This document shows, piece after piece, positions 26,212 to 35,152 of a stretch of DNA of 64,000 bases. Positions within the stretch are counted from its first letter, which is position 1, and the number at the start of each line of letters is the position of its first letter. The position numbers and the translations under genes were made by a program. The notes beneath the pieces are model-generated. The model was given only the letters and a program-made list of their open reading frames with translations, made no database searches and was not told where the DNA came from. The stretch is from assembly GCA_034432595.1 (NCBI GenBank), contig DAOUBT010000022.1, positions 1 through 64,000 on the forward strand, given 5' to 3'. The stretch comes from DAOTZR01 sp034432595 (GTDB lineage: Bacteria; Chloroflexota; Anaerolineae; B4-G1; SLSP01).

Positions 26212-26871
26212 TTATCCGCCGCCGGATGCCGCCGCATCCAACGGCATGAAGGCGAGCTGATGCACCTCCACCAGCAACGGCTCAACGGCGCCGCGGCTGA
26301 ATTCGCGCAGCGCATCCACAAAAGCGGGGTAGTCCTCCACACGGAAGCGCACGGTGAGCGTGACTTGAGCCGCAAAATCGGCTTCCAGCACCTCACCGTG
26401 CAGCTCCTCCACCAGCAGACGCGCGCGCTCATAGAGCGGATAAGGCAGCTCGAACATGGCGGTATGGGTGTAGACCTTCTCGGCGCGCGGCAGCACCTCA
26501 AGCACAGCGCGCACCGCATCGCTGTAAGCGCGCACCAGGCCACCCGTACCCAGCTTCGTTCCGCCAAAATAGCGCGTCACCACCACCACGATATCCCCCA
26601 ATCCGCTGCCCTGCAACACCGCCAGCATGGGACGCCCGGCTGTGCCCGCCGGCTCCCCCGCATCGCTACAGTGAGCAATCACTGTGCTGCCATGGCCGAT
26701 AAGGTACGCCGGCACGTGATGTGTGGCGTCGGGGAACTCGGCGCGGATGCGCTGAATGAAGGCGCGCGCCTCCTCCACGCTGAAAGCCGGCGCTGCATCC
26801 GCGATGAAGCGCGAATTGACGACAATGATTTCCGCGCGCGCCGGACGCGCGGGCACGAGCAGGCGCGTCAC
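26212..26871 (-). CDS. IMPACT/YigZ family protein
   Basis: 219 aa from a GTG at 26871 preceded by GGAGGG. The GTG overlaps the TGA of the upstream radical SAM gene (GTGA), which decides this start over the long upstream frame. The N-terminal UPF0029 domain has SRFIADAAP, HVPAYLIG, DAGEPAGTAGRP and VVVTRYFGGTKLGTGGL; a C-terminal ferredoxin-like domain follows. Eukaryotic IMPACT regulates Gcn2; the bacterial role is not settled, with RNA or ribosome contact proposed. Tight coupling to a radical SAM gene is seen directly. Confidence 0.93.
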   Translation of the reverse strand: MTRLLVPARPARAEIIVVNSRFIADAAPAFSVEEARAFIQRIRAEFPDATHHVPAYLIGHGSTVIAHCSDAGEPAGTAGRPMLAVLQGSGLGDIVVVVTRYFGGTKLGTGGLVRAYSDAVRAVLEVLPRAEKVYTHTAMFELPYPLYERARLLVEELHGEVLEADFAAQVTLTVRFRVEDYPAFVDALREFSRGAVEPLLVEVHQLAFMPLDAAASGGG

Positions 26872-29327
26872 GTCCAGCCCTCCACGCGCACGCGCGCTCT
26901 CCGCCACGCTCCCGGCGCGGAAAAGCGCCGCAAATACCCCACAAGATCGAACTTCGGGCCAATCGTCAGGCGCAGCGCGCCCGTCTCCGGCGCGTACTGC
27001 CCGGCGAACACCGCTTTTTTCTTGAGCGCCGCAGGAGGCAGGTCCAACATCCACCAGCCCCCCTGCCGCCGCACATTGCAGGGGACGTAGGAAGCACGCA
27101 GAAAGTCGCGCAAGACTTCGTGCGCGGCAGGGAAGACTTCCGGCGGGAGATTCAGGCTCAATTCCGCGCGGATAAAGCCCTCCGGCGCGGCGGGGAGCAC
27201 GTCCACCAGGCGCACGCCATCGGCAAGCGTTTCGCCATGGGCGAGCAGCGCCGCGCGCAGGGCATCCCGATCCCAGGCTGTGAGGGCAAAGGGCAGCACG
27301 CCGTAGAGGGCAGTGAATCGCTCGCGGAAGTCGGCCCGCGTGAACAGGGCCTCCTGCGCCGCCAGCAGGTTGTCCGTCTGCTCCGGCAGAGCGGCGAGCA
27401 GCGCGCGCAGCACAAAGGCGCGCGTCCATTCCGGCGTTGTGCCCGCCACCGTGTCGGGCAGGTCTAAGGTGACGAAGAGCGGCTGCAGGCGCCGGCGCAT
27501 CGTCATCAGGCGCTCCAGCCCGGCCTGCGCGGCAGGAGCGGGTGGCGCCACCGTATGCTGTAAAATCGCCTCCCGTTGTTCGGGGGTGACACAGGCGGCA
27601 CAACCGGAGCACGTCCCACTCAGGCAGTAGCCCTCATCCAGCCCGGCTTTTGCCGCCTCATACTGCCGGTAGAGATAACGCGCGGATACGCCACCGCGCA
27701 GGAACGCGAAAGGAAACGCGTGCTCCGGCCCCTTTTCCTGCCAGAATGCCTCCGTCCACAGGCCCTGCGCCTCCATCCAGGCGCGCAAGGCTGGCCACGC
27801 GCCGGGGGTGAGCGTCAAATCGTAGTGGTGACCTGCGCGCGCCAGGTCTACCAGGCCGGGCGTGAGCCGATAATCGGCCATCGCCAGGACCTGATCGAAG
27901 GCGTACTCATCCCAATCCGCCGCCAGCCGGAATTCAAAGCCGTTGGTCTCGCAGGCCGAGCGCGCCTGCCCGATGAGCGGACGCCAGAATGCCTCATCCA
28001 GGAAGAGACGGTCGTAACGCAGCGGGGTGAAGGGAAGGCGCACCAGCAGGCCGAAGCTGAAAATGACGCGGATGCCCGGATTGGTGCGCTGTCGCAGGGC
28101 CTTGAAAGCGCGCAACCACTCGCGGAACTCGCGGAAATCCTCCTCCGTTTCGTAGCCGGTGAGAATGTAGAAGAGCTTGATTTCGCGGATTTTCTGCCGC
28201 AGCAATTGCGCCAGCACGCTATCCAGCGCCGCAGCGGGCAGGCTTTTGTGCAGGAAGGCGCGCTGCCGCTCGCTGATGCCCTCCACGCCCAGCGTGAAGC
28301 TGCGCTTATCCGCAAGCACCTCATACGCAAGGAGTCCCGGCGTGGTGGCCAGCAGGTCCACCCGCTGACTCTTAAACCCCACGCGCAGGAAAAGACGGTT
28401 CAGTTCCAGCAGTAACGCGGCAATGTCGCGGTGCGTGTTGAAGTTGAAACTATACAGTTCCACCTCCTCGGCACCGGTAGCGCGCTTCAATTCCCGCGCC
28501 GCAGCCAACACATCCTCCAACGGGACCTCGCGATAAGGCTTGCGGTCGTATCCCTCGAAGCAAAAAGAACAGAAAGCCGGGCAGCCATACGTGATTTGCA
28601 GCTTCGCCGTCGTGGCCTCGGCGCTGTTGAGGATGGGATAATGCAGCAACAAATCCTCGCGCCGCGGCGCAGGGCACAGGGCGCGCGTGACGGGGCGCGT
28701 CAGATCGCCGGCGGGCCAGAAGCCCGGCACGGCCTCAGCCGCGCGGCGCAGGCGCTCCGTGGTGGGCAGGCTACGCTCCTCCTGCAGGACGCGCAGCAGC
28801 CGCTCGACGTGACCTTCCCCTTCCCCAAAAAAGATGCCATCCACCAGCGCCGCGCCATCCGCACGGACCAGCGTCTGCGCGGCAGGAGCATTGGAGCCGC
28901 CCAGCAGAATCAGTGGCCCCTCCGTGCGCTCATCCGACCAGAGGGGCAGGTTGCTGCGCTGCAGCAGATAGGGCACATTCAATAATTCCAGGCTATAAGC
29001 GTTGGAGATGAGCACATAATCATAATCGGCAGCCGGACGCCAGGCGTAGATACCGAAAAGAAGCGGCTGCCCGGCCTGAAGCGCCGCCTCACGCTCGGCG
29101 CGGGTCGGGAAAAAAGCGAAATCCACAAAAGCGCGCGGCAATGCGCGCCGCACCGCCTGCGCCAGGAAGAGATGCGGCAAAGAGCGGTCCACATCGCGGA
29201 AAGGCGAAAGGCGCACGATGAGGACGCGCGCTTCCGCCTCCTCCCAGGCCGGATTCCCGCACGTCGGATTCACGCGCGGCAGCATCACATCAGAAATCAC
29301 GGTTGGTGACCAGGTTTGTTCGCTCAT
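26868..29327 (-). CDS. B12-binding-type radical SAM protein
   Basis: 819 aa from ATG 29327 (MSEQTWSPTV). Residues about 30-200 form a Rossmann-like N-terminal region as in cobalamin-binding radical SAM enzymes, although a D-x-H-x-x-G cobalamin motif is not obvious. The radical SAM core starts at about 270 with ITYGCPAFCSFC (C-x3-C-x2-C). A second cysteine cluster, CLSGTCSGCAAC (about 600), may hold an auxiliary Fe-S centre. The last about 200 residues are helical and unrecognised. It overlaps the IMPACT gene by 4 nt. The substrate is unknown; the class includes methyltransferases and methylthiotransferases. Confidence 0.88.
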   Translation of the reverse strand: MSEQTWSPTVISDVMLPRVNPTCGNPAWEEAEARVLIVRLSPFRDVDRSLPHLFLAQAVRRALPRAFVDFAFFPTRAEREAALQAGQPLLFGIYAWRPAADYDYVLISNAYSLELLNVPYLLQRSNLPLWSDERTEGPLILLGGSNAPAAQTLVRADGAALVDGIFFGEGEGHVERLLRVLQEERSLPTTERLRRAAEAVPGFWPAGDLTRPVTRALCPAPRREDLLLHYPILNSAEATTAKLQITYGCPAFCSFCFEGYDRKPYREVPLEDVLAAARELKRATGAEEVELYSFNFNTHRDIAALLLELNRLFLRVGFKSQRVDLLATTPGLLAYEVLADKRSFTLGVEGISERQRAFLHKSLPAAALDSVLAQLLRQKIREIKLFYILTGYETEEDFREFREWLRAFKALRQRTNPGIRVIFSFGLLVRLPFTPLRYDRLFLDEAFWRPLIGQARSACETNGFEFRLAADWDEYAFDQVLAMADYRLTPGLVDLARAGHHYDLTLTPGAWPALRAWMEAQGLWTEAFWQEKGPEHAFPFAFLRGGVSARYLYRQYEAAKAGLDEGYCLSGTCSGCAACVTPEQREAILQHTVAPPAPAAQAGLERLMTMRRRLQPLFVTLDLPDTVAGTTPEWTRAFVLRALLAALPEQTDNLLAAQEALFTRADFRERFTALYGVLPFALTAWDRDALRAALLAHGETLADGVRLVDVLPAAPEGFIRAELSLNLPPEVFPAAHEVLRDFLRASYVPCNVRRQGGWWMLDLPPAALKKKAVFAGQYAPETGALRLTIGPKFDLVGYLRRFSAPGAWRRARVRVEGWT

Positions 29328-29538
29328 ACGTGCGGGATTGTACCCGAAAACCGTTGAGATGCCAAGGGCCACCTGCGCCTGACCCAACGCCACGCTGCCT
29401 CGCGCCAGCCGCCCTGCCTGCCCACAGGCTATCACAAAAATTGCAGCGCAACGTTGAAGGCGCAATGGGGTTATTACCCTATGGGGGAACCAACGGACGT
29501 CGGCTCTGCAAACGTGATTTCAAACCACAGGAGGGTGT

Positions 29539-30501
29539 ATGAGACTCACACAGTATCTGGTGTCGTTCGTGGTGTTACTCGGCCTGCTCATGCCGGTTGG
29601 CCTCATCAGCGCGGCGCCCGCGCCGCTCGATATGCAGACGGATGCGAATCAGGACGGCGTGCCGGATGCTTTCGCGCAAGCCGTGCAGGCCATCGCCACC
29701 GCCAAAGATCCGCAAGCCGCCATTCGGGACCTGATGGCACGCATCCCCTATCAGCCGGGCACGCTGAAACTACAACGTCAGGCCGAAACGCTCAACCGCC
29801 GTCTGGCGCGCGCCCGCACGTCGGAAGAGGCGGAGCAAATCCTGGCGCAGTTGCGCACCTTGCGCGCCAAAATGGAAAAGGACCCCAACTACGTCCTGGC
29901 CCTGAGCGCTTTGGAGCGCTACTATCAGCAGGAGGGCTACCTGCCCCGCCCCGCCAGCCGCGTCAGCACGCAGGCCGTCAACTGGGGCGCGCTACAGGCT
30001 GGTGACGTGATGCTCATCCGCTCCGGCAAGCTGCCCTGGATGAGCTTCGTCTACGCCATGTGGTACACCCACACCGGCAACTACCACGGCAACAGCCTGG
30101 TCTACGAATCCAACCCCGATGGCGTGCGTCTGAAGCCGCTCAGCGACTGGCAGCAGAGCGGGCAGTACGTCGCTCTGGCGCGCAACAATCGCAAGACCGT
30201 CAGTCAGGTGCAGAGCGCCCTGAGCTGGGCCGAAAACCGCTACGGCACCGATGGCCGTACCCCCTACAACTACTGGTTCCCCGACAAAACAACCGACAGC
30301 AAACTCTACTGCTCCCAACTCACCTGGAAAATCCACGGCTACCTCGGCGTAGACCTGGATAGCAACGCCTGGCAATATCACCTCTGGCTCTCGCTGATGT
30401 GGGGGCCGTGGGTGATTCCCGCCGTGGCCTATCCTGCCGTCGCGCCGGACGAAGTCGGCTACGATAGCGACATCACCATCTACAGCGAGAGCTGGAACTA
30501 A
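29539..30501 (+). CDS. Secreted YiiX/NlpC-P60-like cysteine hydrolase
   Basis: 320 aa, with AGGAGG before the ATG. A signal peptide spans residues 1-26 (ending ISAAPA), followed by a thrombospondin-3-like calcium motif, DANQDGVPD. A helical section (40-140) leads to a permuted papain-like domain: GDVMLIRSG, YTHTGNYHGN (catalytic His in the first half) and LYCSQLTWK (catalytic Cys). This is the YiiX/DUF830 arrangement, in which His precedes Cys. Members are predicted amidases acting on cell wall or lipid-linked peptides. The next lipoprotein gene starts 2 nt after its stop, so the pair is probably cotranscribed. Confidence 0.85.
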   Translation: MRLTQYLVSFVVLLGLLMPVGLISAAPAPLDMQTDANQDGVPDAFAQAVQAIATAKDPQAAIRDLMARIPYQPGTLKLQRQAETLNRRLARARTSEEAEQILAQLRTLRAKMEKDPNYVLALSALERYYQQEGYLPRPASRVSTQAVNWGALQAGDVMLIRSGKLPWMSFVYAMWYTHTGNYHGNSLVYESNPDGVRLKPLSDWQQSGQYVALARNNRKTVSQVQSALSWAENRYGTDGRTPYNYWFPDKTTDSKLYCSQLTWKIHGYLGVDLDSNAWQYHLWLSLMWGPWVIPAVAYPAVAPDEVGYDSDITIYSESWN

Positions 30502-30503
30502 CC

Positions 30504-31649
30504 ATGCGCCGGCGTCCGTGGTTCACCCGTAACCGCCGGGTAGCCCTGTTTGGGGCAGGGCTACCCCTGCTTCTCCTCCTGTTGGCAGCCTGTGCACGCC
30601 CTACGGCTACACCGGTTTTGGCTGATGTGGGTTATCTGTTGGCCGGGGCGAACACGTCAGAGGTCTTCGCGCGTCAGCGTCTGGCCCTTTTCGACGCCCG
30701 CGCCGCCGCAACCGACCCCGACGCGCCGCTCACCCCCACCCTCACGCGCGACCTGCCGCGGGCGCGCATCCGTCATCTTGCCCACGCACCCGATGGCACG
30801 CTCTGGCTGGGCCTGAGCGGCGACTTTAACCGCGATGATGACCGCGTCCTGGTATATGCTGCGGATGGCACCCTGCTCAAAACGCTCCATCCCTGCACCA
30901 ACCCCGATGCCGGCATCAATTTTGCCGCCGGACACGCCTTCATCGCCTGCGCGGAAAACGGTTTTGCGGGCAGCCTGGTGATGGTGGACATGGCCTCTTA
31001 CCAGACCGTGGCGCGCCTCCCGCTGGCCCTGGAGAACGCGCCCGCTTTGCTCACAGGCAGCGCCGCGGATGAGCAAACGGTCCTCATCACCACCATGACA
31101 ACCGGCCCGGACCCGCAACGCAGTTACGCCCACCTTTTCGTGGTGGATGCGGCAACCCTCACCCTGCGCGCCTCGCTCCCCTTAGGGCCGGATACGGACG
31201 TGTGGACGGTGTTGCCCGGCGCGGGCCGTTTCTACCTGCTCAATGTAGCGAGCGCGCGCGCTACGGATACCCCTCGCCCCGACGTGTTCCTCTTCGACCC
31301 CCAAACCCAAAGCCTGGAAGCGCACACCCTGCCCATGGCGTCTCCCCTGTGGGGCGCGTTGCGGGGCAACCGCCTGTACACCTACCACCATCCGGGATGG
31401 AATACCACGCAGCCGCAGACCTGGCGCGCACTCTCCGCGGTGGATGTGAGCACCTGGCAGGGGGAAAGCTGGCCGTTACCCGACGCCTTCGACGCCGGCG
31501 CGCTGGCCATCTGGGATGAGCGCCCCTGTCTCACTTACGCCTCCCCCTGGGCAGTGGAGACGGAGCATGGCCTGTACTGCCTGAGCGAGGACGGCACGCT
31601 TAAGCTGCGCGTCGCATTTCCGGGCGCATCGGGAGTGTGGTTGCCTTAG
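30504..31649 (+). CDS. Lipoprotein with beta-propeller-like repeats
   Basis: 381 aa. A positively charged N-terminus, a hydrophobic core and the lipobox LLAAC place the mature Cys near residue 29. The remainder consists of repeated strands such as APDGTLWLGLSG, VYAADGTLLKTL and LYCLSEDGTLKLR, typical of a beta propeller. I cannot assign a ligand. It is coupled to the YiiX-like gene. Its stop overlaps the stop of the convergent methyltransferase gene by 4 nt. Confidence 0.83.
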   Translation: MRRRPWFTRNRRVALFGAGLPLLLLLLAACARPTATPVLADVGYLLAGANTSEVFARQRLALFDARAAATDPDAPLTPTLTRDLPRARIRHLAHAPDGTLWLGLSGDFNRDDDRVLVYAADGTLLKTLHPCTNPDAGINFAAGHAFIACAENGFAGSLVMVDMASYQTVARLPLALENAPALLTGSAADEQTVLITTMTTGPDPQRSYAHLFVVDAATLTLRASLPLGPDTDVWTVLPGAGRFYLLNVASARATDTPRPDVFLFDPQTQSLEAHTLPMASPLWGALRGNRLYTYHHPGWNTTQPQTWRALSAVDVSTWQGESWPLPDAFDAGALAIWDERPCLTYASPWAVETEHGLYCLSEDGTLKLRVAFPGASGVWLP

Positions 31650-32785
31650 CGCTGCGCGTGCCAGACGCGGAAGCGCCCGTCGTTATACACCACATCGGGG
31701 GAGGAAAAGACCTCGCTGAGCCAGCTCTCATAGGGGAGAAAAGCATTGGCTACGAGGAAAAGCTCGCCGCCGCCGCGCAAACTGCGCGCCGCGTCGGCGA
31801 TGAACAGTTGCACGACCTCGAAATCCGTCGCGTGGCCGGTGTGGAAAGGCGGATTGGTCAGCACGACATCGAAAACGCCGTGGGGAACGCGTTCCGCGCC
31901 GTAAGAAAGCAGCACCTCGGCTTTGGCGAAGCCATTGGCGCGCAGCGTGCGCCGTGTCGCCTCCACCGCCCGCGCCGAGACATCCACCGCCGTCACCTTT
32001 GCCCCGCGCCGCAGGGCCGCCAGCGCCACCAATCCCGCACCGCAGCCCAATTCCAGCACGCGCTGATCGGGCGCCACGCGCATCCCGGCGATGAGCGCGG
32101 CAGCGCCCTCATCCAGGCGTCCGGCGGCAAAAACGCCCGGCGCACTTTCCACCAGCGCCGGCTTGCCGTCCACAGTCACGGCGTGCCGCGTCCACGCCAC
32201 CTCCGGCACGGGGAAATCGCCCGCCCGACGCATGGCCATCAGCACGTGGTAACCGGCTTTGCGCGCCACCACGCCAGCCTGACCCAGGAGCTGAGCAGCG
32301 CTGTGCAGCGCAGCGCGCACCCCCTCGCGCGTTGCTCCCACGGCGTAAAGACGTCCGCCCTCCCGCAAGACCGCCGCGCTCAGGGCCAGCAGCTCATCCT
32401 GGTGCGCTGTGCCGCGCGGTAAATGCAACAGCACCGTATCGAAACTCGCGGCTTCGGCCCAGCTAAAATCGGCGCTAACGTGAGTCAGGGGAAAGCGTAT
32501 CCGATTATTAAAGAAAGTCGCCTCCACACTAAGCGCCTCGGCGCGGCTATCCGTCCAGCAGGTCACCTGCGCGCCGCGCAACGTCGCCCAAAGCGCCGTG
32601 CCGCTCAGGCCCGGTCCGGCCACCAACACCCGTTCCGCTTCCAGATGCCGTGCCGTGCGCGTCAGGAGGGCGGTCGCCGTTCCGGCATCCGGTACGCCCG
32701 GCAGGCGCAGCACGGTCAGATTCCCTTCCGCCGTCGCACACGAGGATTGTATCCACGGTAACATGCCACCATGCCTGATTACCAT
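31646..32785 (-). CDS. RsmC/RlmG-like N2-guanine rRNA methyltransferase
   Basis: 379 aa from ATG 32785; GTG 32791 and ATG 32764 are alternatives. It has two Rossmann methyltransferase halves. The N-terminal half is degenerate. The C-terminal half has the SAM-binding VLELGCGAGLVALAAL and the catalytic NPPFHTG (about residue 300), as in RsmC and RlmG, which methylate guanines of 16S or 23S rRNA. It overlaps or abuts the end of moeA, so the two are probably cotranscribed. The enzyme class is secure; the exact target base is not. Confidence 0.88.
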   Translation of the reverse strand: MVIRHGGMLPWIQSSCATAEGNLTVLRLPGVPDAGTATALLTRTARHLEAERVLVAGPGLSGTALWATLRGAQVTCWTDSRAEALSVEATFFNNRIRFPLTHVSADFSWAEAASFDTVLLHLPRGTAHQDELLALSAAVLREGGRLYAVGATREGVRAALHSAAQLLGQAGVVARKAGYHVLMAMRRAGDFPVPEVAWTRHAVTVDGKPALVESAPGVFAAGRLDEGAAALIAGMRVAPDQRVLELGCGAGLVALAALRRGAKVTAVDVSARAVEATRRTLRANGFAKAEVLLSYGAERVPHGVFDVVLTNPPFHTGHATDFEVVQLFIADAARSLRGGGELFLVANAFLPYESWLSEVFSSPDVVYNDGRFRVWHAQR

Positions 32786-34011
32786 AGCCACACCGTGACC
32801 TCAGTCCCTTCCGGAAGAGCGGGGGCGTGCGCCGGCAAGCGCACCAACCCGGAAGAGCGCACCAGGTTAAAGATGAGATTAGAAGCCCCTTCCACCGGCT
32901 CGGCCTGCAGCCCCTCCGCCGTTTCGTACAGGCGCACTGGCACGAACCGCTCGCGCGCGCCGGTCGGCGCGATACCTCGCATCAGGCGCGCCCTGGCCTC
33001 ACCCACGCGCGGCGCATCCGCTCCCTGCAGATGCCAGATCAGCGGGCGCAGGAAAAGCCAGGCTGAAACTAAAGCCGAAACCGGATTCCCCGGCAGCCCA
33101 ATGACGGGCTTGCCGTTGCACACGGCTAACGTGGTAGGCCGCCCCGGTTGAATGGCAACGCCGCGCACGAGCACACCCGGCGCACCGAGCGCCTCAATGA
33201 CGCGCGAGGCGTAATCGCGATCGCTCACCGAGCCGCCCGCCATCAACACCAGCACATCATTAACCTCCAAAATGGCATGAGCTGTATCCAACAGCGCCGT
33301 GTAATCATCGGGGATGATGCCATAACCTGTCGCCTCGGCGCCGTGCCATCGCATCAGTGCCGCTACACTCGTGCTGTTGATGTCCCGCACCTGATTCGGG
33401 CCGGGCATTTGCTTGGGTGGGACGAGTTCATCGCCGGTCGCCATCACCCCCACGCGCACCGGACGCGCCACCTCAACGTCCAGCACACCGTAAGCCGCCA
33501 ATCCGGCCAACTCCTGCGGGCGCAGAATATGACCGGGCGCCATGACCACCTCGCCGGTTTGCACATCCGCTCCCAGGGGGATGATGTTCTCGCCGGGTGC
33601 GACCGCGCGCACGACCTGCACCGTCTGCGCGTCCATGGGGCGGGTATCTTCGAGCATCACCACCGCATCGGCGCCCGTGGGAATCATCCCGCCGGTGTGG
33701 ATGAGCACTGCCTCGCCCTCCCCCACGCGCAGATCGGGCGCGTCGCCCATGCGCAGCTCGCCGACGATGACCAGAGCCACCGGCGCATCGGACGCAGCAG
33801 AACTGACATCCGCAGCGCGCACGGCATACCCATCCACGGCGGAGCGTGGAAAAACGGGCATGGGATGCGGGGCGATGACGGGTTGCGTCAGCACGCGCCC
33901 CAAAGCCGCATGCCAGGTTAACCGCATCACGTCCAACGGACCGCGTGGAATAGCTTCCAGCCAGCGGCGCAATGCCTCTTCCCGTTCCGTCAGATTCCAG
34001 ATGTGTACCAT
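32779..34011 (-). CDS. moeA: Molybdopterin molybdenumtransferase MoeA
   Basis: 410 aa from ATG 34011, with GGAGGG 6 nt upstream; an in-frame extension to 34065 lacks support. MoeA inserts molybdate into adenylylated molybdopterin. Visible marks are PRSAVDGYAVRAADV, the H-T-G-G-M-I-P-T-G-A-D-A-V-V-M-L-E-D motif, VMATGDEL, the MPT-binding GGSVSDRDY and GLPGNPVSALV. The C-terminal domain ends in an EGTEVTVWL strand. An active site typical of the family is present throughout. A TATAAT at 34089-34094 (minus) with a weak -35 may be its promoter. It goes with fdhD in this window. Confidence 0.96.
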   Translation of the reverse strand: MVHIWNLTEREEALRRWLEAIPRGPLDVMRLTWHAALGRVLTQPVIAPHPMPVFPRSAVDGYAVRAADVSSAASDAPVALVIVGELRMGDAPDLRVGEGEAVLIHTGGMIPTGADAVVMLEDTRPMDAQTVQVVRAVAPGENIIPLGADVQTGEVVMAPGHILRPQELAGLAAYGVLDVEVARPVRVGVMATGDELVPPKQMPGPNQVRDINSTSVAALMRWHGAEATGYGIIPDDYTALLDTAHAILEVNDVLVLMAGGSVSDRDYASRVIEALGAPGVLVRGVAIQPGRPTTLAVCNGKPVIGLPGNPVSALVSAWLFLRPLIWHLQGADAPRVGEARARLMRGIAPTGARERFVPVRLYETAEGLQAEPVEGASNLIFNLVRSSGLVRLPAHAPALPEGTEVTVWLW

Positions 34012-34513
34012 GATACCCTCCACAAGGCGAGCTGGATCCTCACCTGACCTGTCATGTGAGCGCAAAGCAGGTCAAGACTTATGCCACTATTATAGCGCGA
34101 TTTGAGAAGCGAAAAGTATGGAGCGTTGGGATCCTCAAAAGGTCACGGGCGGCACACACCGAAGGGCGACTTCGTGCGTCTCCAGAGTCCGCTGGGAGCT
34201 GGCTGTTTTGCCAAAAGAGGCACCCCTTCATTCCTTTCAAAGGGTAGGCGAAGACAATGCCTTCGCCTACCCAAGGCAATGCCTTCGCCTACCCCCGGTA
34301 ACGGGTATGCGGTTCCCTTTATCAAAAATTCAGGGGTGGATGAACCACCCCACACCGCCCTGCAAGGCCACCGGACAGGCAGGCGGTAAAAGGTGGCTCC
34401 ATCTTAAAATTCCCCGCGCCCCGCTTGACTCTTCCCCCGCCCGTGGTATGCTTGCCCTTTGCGGTCCTTGACATAAGGATGAGATCACCTTTTCAGGAGA
34501 GGTTTACAAAACG
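34012..34513. other. Intergenic region between moeA and the queuosine-precursor transporter
   Basis: 502 bases. It holds the possible moeA -10 (34089-34094, minus), a 12-bp perfect inverted repeat GGGTAGGCGAAG / CTTCGCCTACCC (34242-34253 and 34261-34272) with a third copy of the right arm at 34282-34294, and the promoter at 34425. Short open frames here are low-complexity and have no ribosome site; no gene is called. Confidence 0.6.
34425..34452 (+). promoter_or_regulatory. Promoter of the transporter-era operon
   Basis: TTGACT (34425-34430), 16-bp spacer, TATGCT (34447-34452). The leader is about 55 nt. I looked for a preQ1 riboswitch and could not recognise one. Confidence 0.6.
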
Positions 34514-35152
34514 ATGCAGGAACAAAAAGAAACCACAACCCTGGCTCAGGCGGGCATTCTCGTCATTGCCGCCTATATCGCCGCGCAGATGCTCTCCGAC
34601 GTTGGCAGCCTGAAAATCGCCATCGTCGGCGGCATGAGCATTGACGGCGGCACTTTCATCTACCCCATCACCTTCACCCTGCGCGATATGATCCACAAGC
34701 GCCTGGGACACACGGCGGCGCGTACCGTCATCATCGCTGCAGCTGTCATCAACCTGATCATGGCTGCTTACTTCGCCTTCCTGACCACCCTCGCTCCCGA
34801 TCCCACCTGGCCGCTGCAGGAAGCCTTTGCCAGCATCCTTGCTCCGGCCTGGCGCATCGTCGTGGCGAGCATCATCGCCGAAGTGGTGGCCGAGCTGCTG
34901 GATACGGAAATCTATCACCTGTGGGTCACGCGCATCACCCGCCGTTACCAGTGGGCGCGCGTCCTTTCAAGCAACGCGCTCAGCGTGCCCGTAGATAGCC
35001 TCATCTTCTGCTGGTTGGCCTTTGGGGGCACCCTCCCCGCGGCGACCGTGTGGTCCATCGTGTGGGCCAACATCCTTGTAAAGGGCATCACCACCCTCAT
35101 CAGCCTGCCCGGGATCTATCTGGTGCGCGAAGAAGCGACGGCACAGGCATGA
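34514..35152 (+). CDS. Queuosine-precursor transporter (VUT family, YhhQ-like)
   Basis: 212 aa, with AGGAGAGG 11 nt before the ATG. Six transmembrane helices and the VUT-family marks GGTFIYPITFTLRDMI, the Arg/Glu-rich IIAEVVAELLDTEIYHLW and SSNALSVPVDSLIF are present. Members import preQ0 or preQ1 for queuosine tRNA modification. The TGA overlaps the ATG of era (ATGA). No other queuosine gene is in the window, consistent with salvage or with synthesis genes elsewhere. Confidence 0.9.
   Translation: MQEQKETTTLAQAGILVIAAYIAAQMLSDVGSLKIAIVGGMSIDGGTFIYPITFTLRDMIHKRLGHTAARTVIIAAAVINLIMAAYFAFLTTLAPDPTWPLQEAFASILAPAWRIVVASIIAEVVAELLDTEIYHLWVTRITRRYQWARVLSSNALSVPVDSLIFCWLAFGGTLPAATVWSIVWANILVKGITTLISLPGIYLVREEATAQA

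Noticed and set aside
34425..34513. preQ1 riboswitch ahead of the queuosine-precursor transporter
   Set aside because: The leader is short and no preQ1-type stem and A-rich tail could be recognised.
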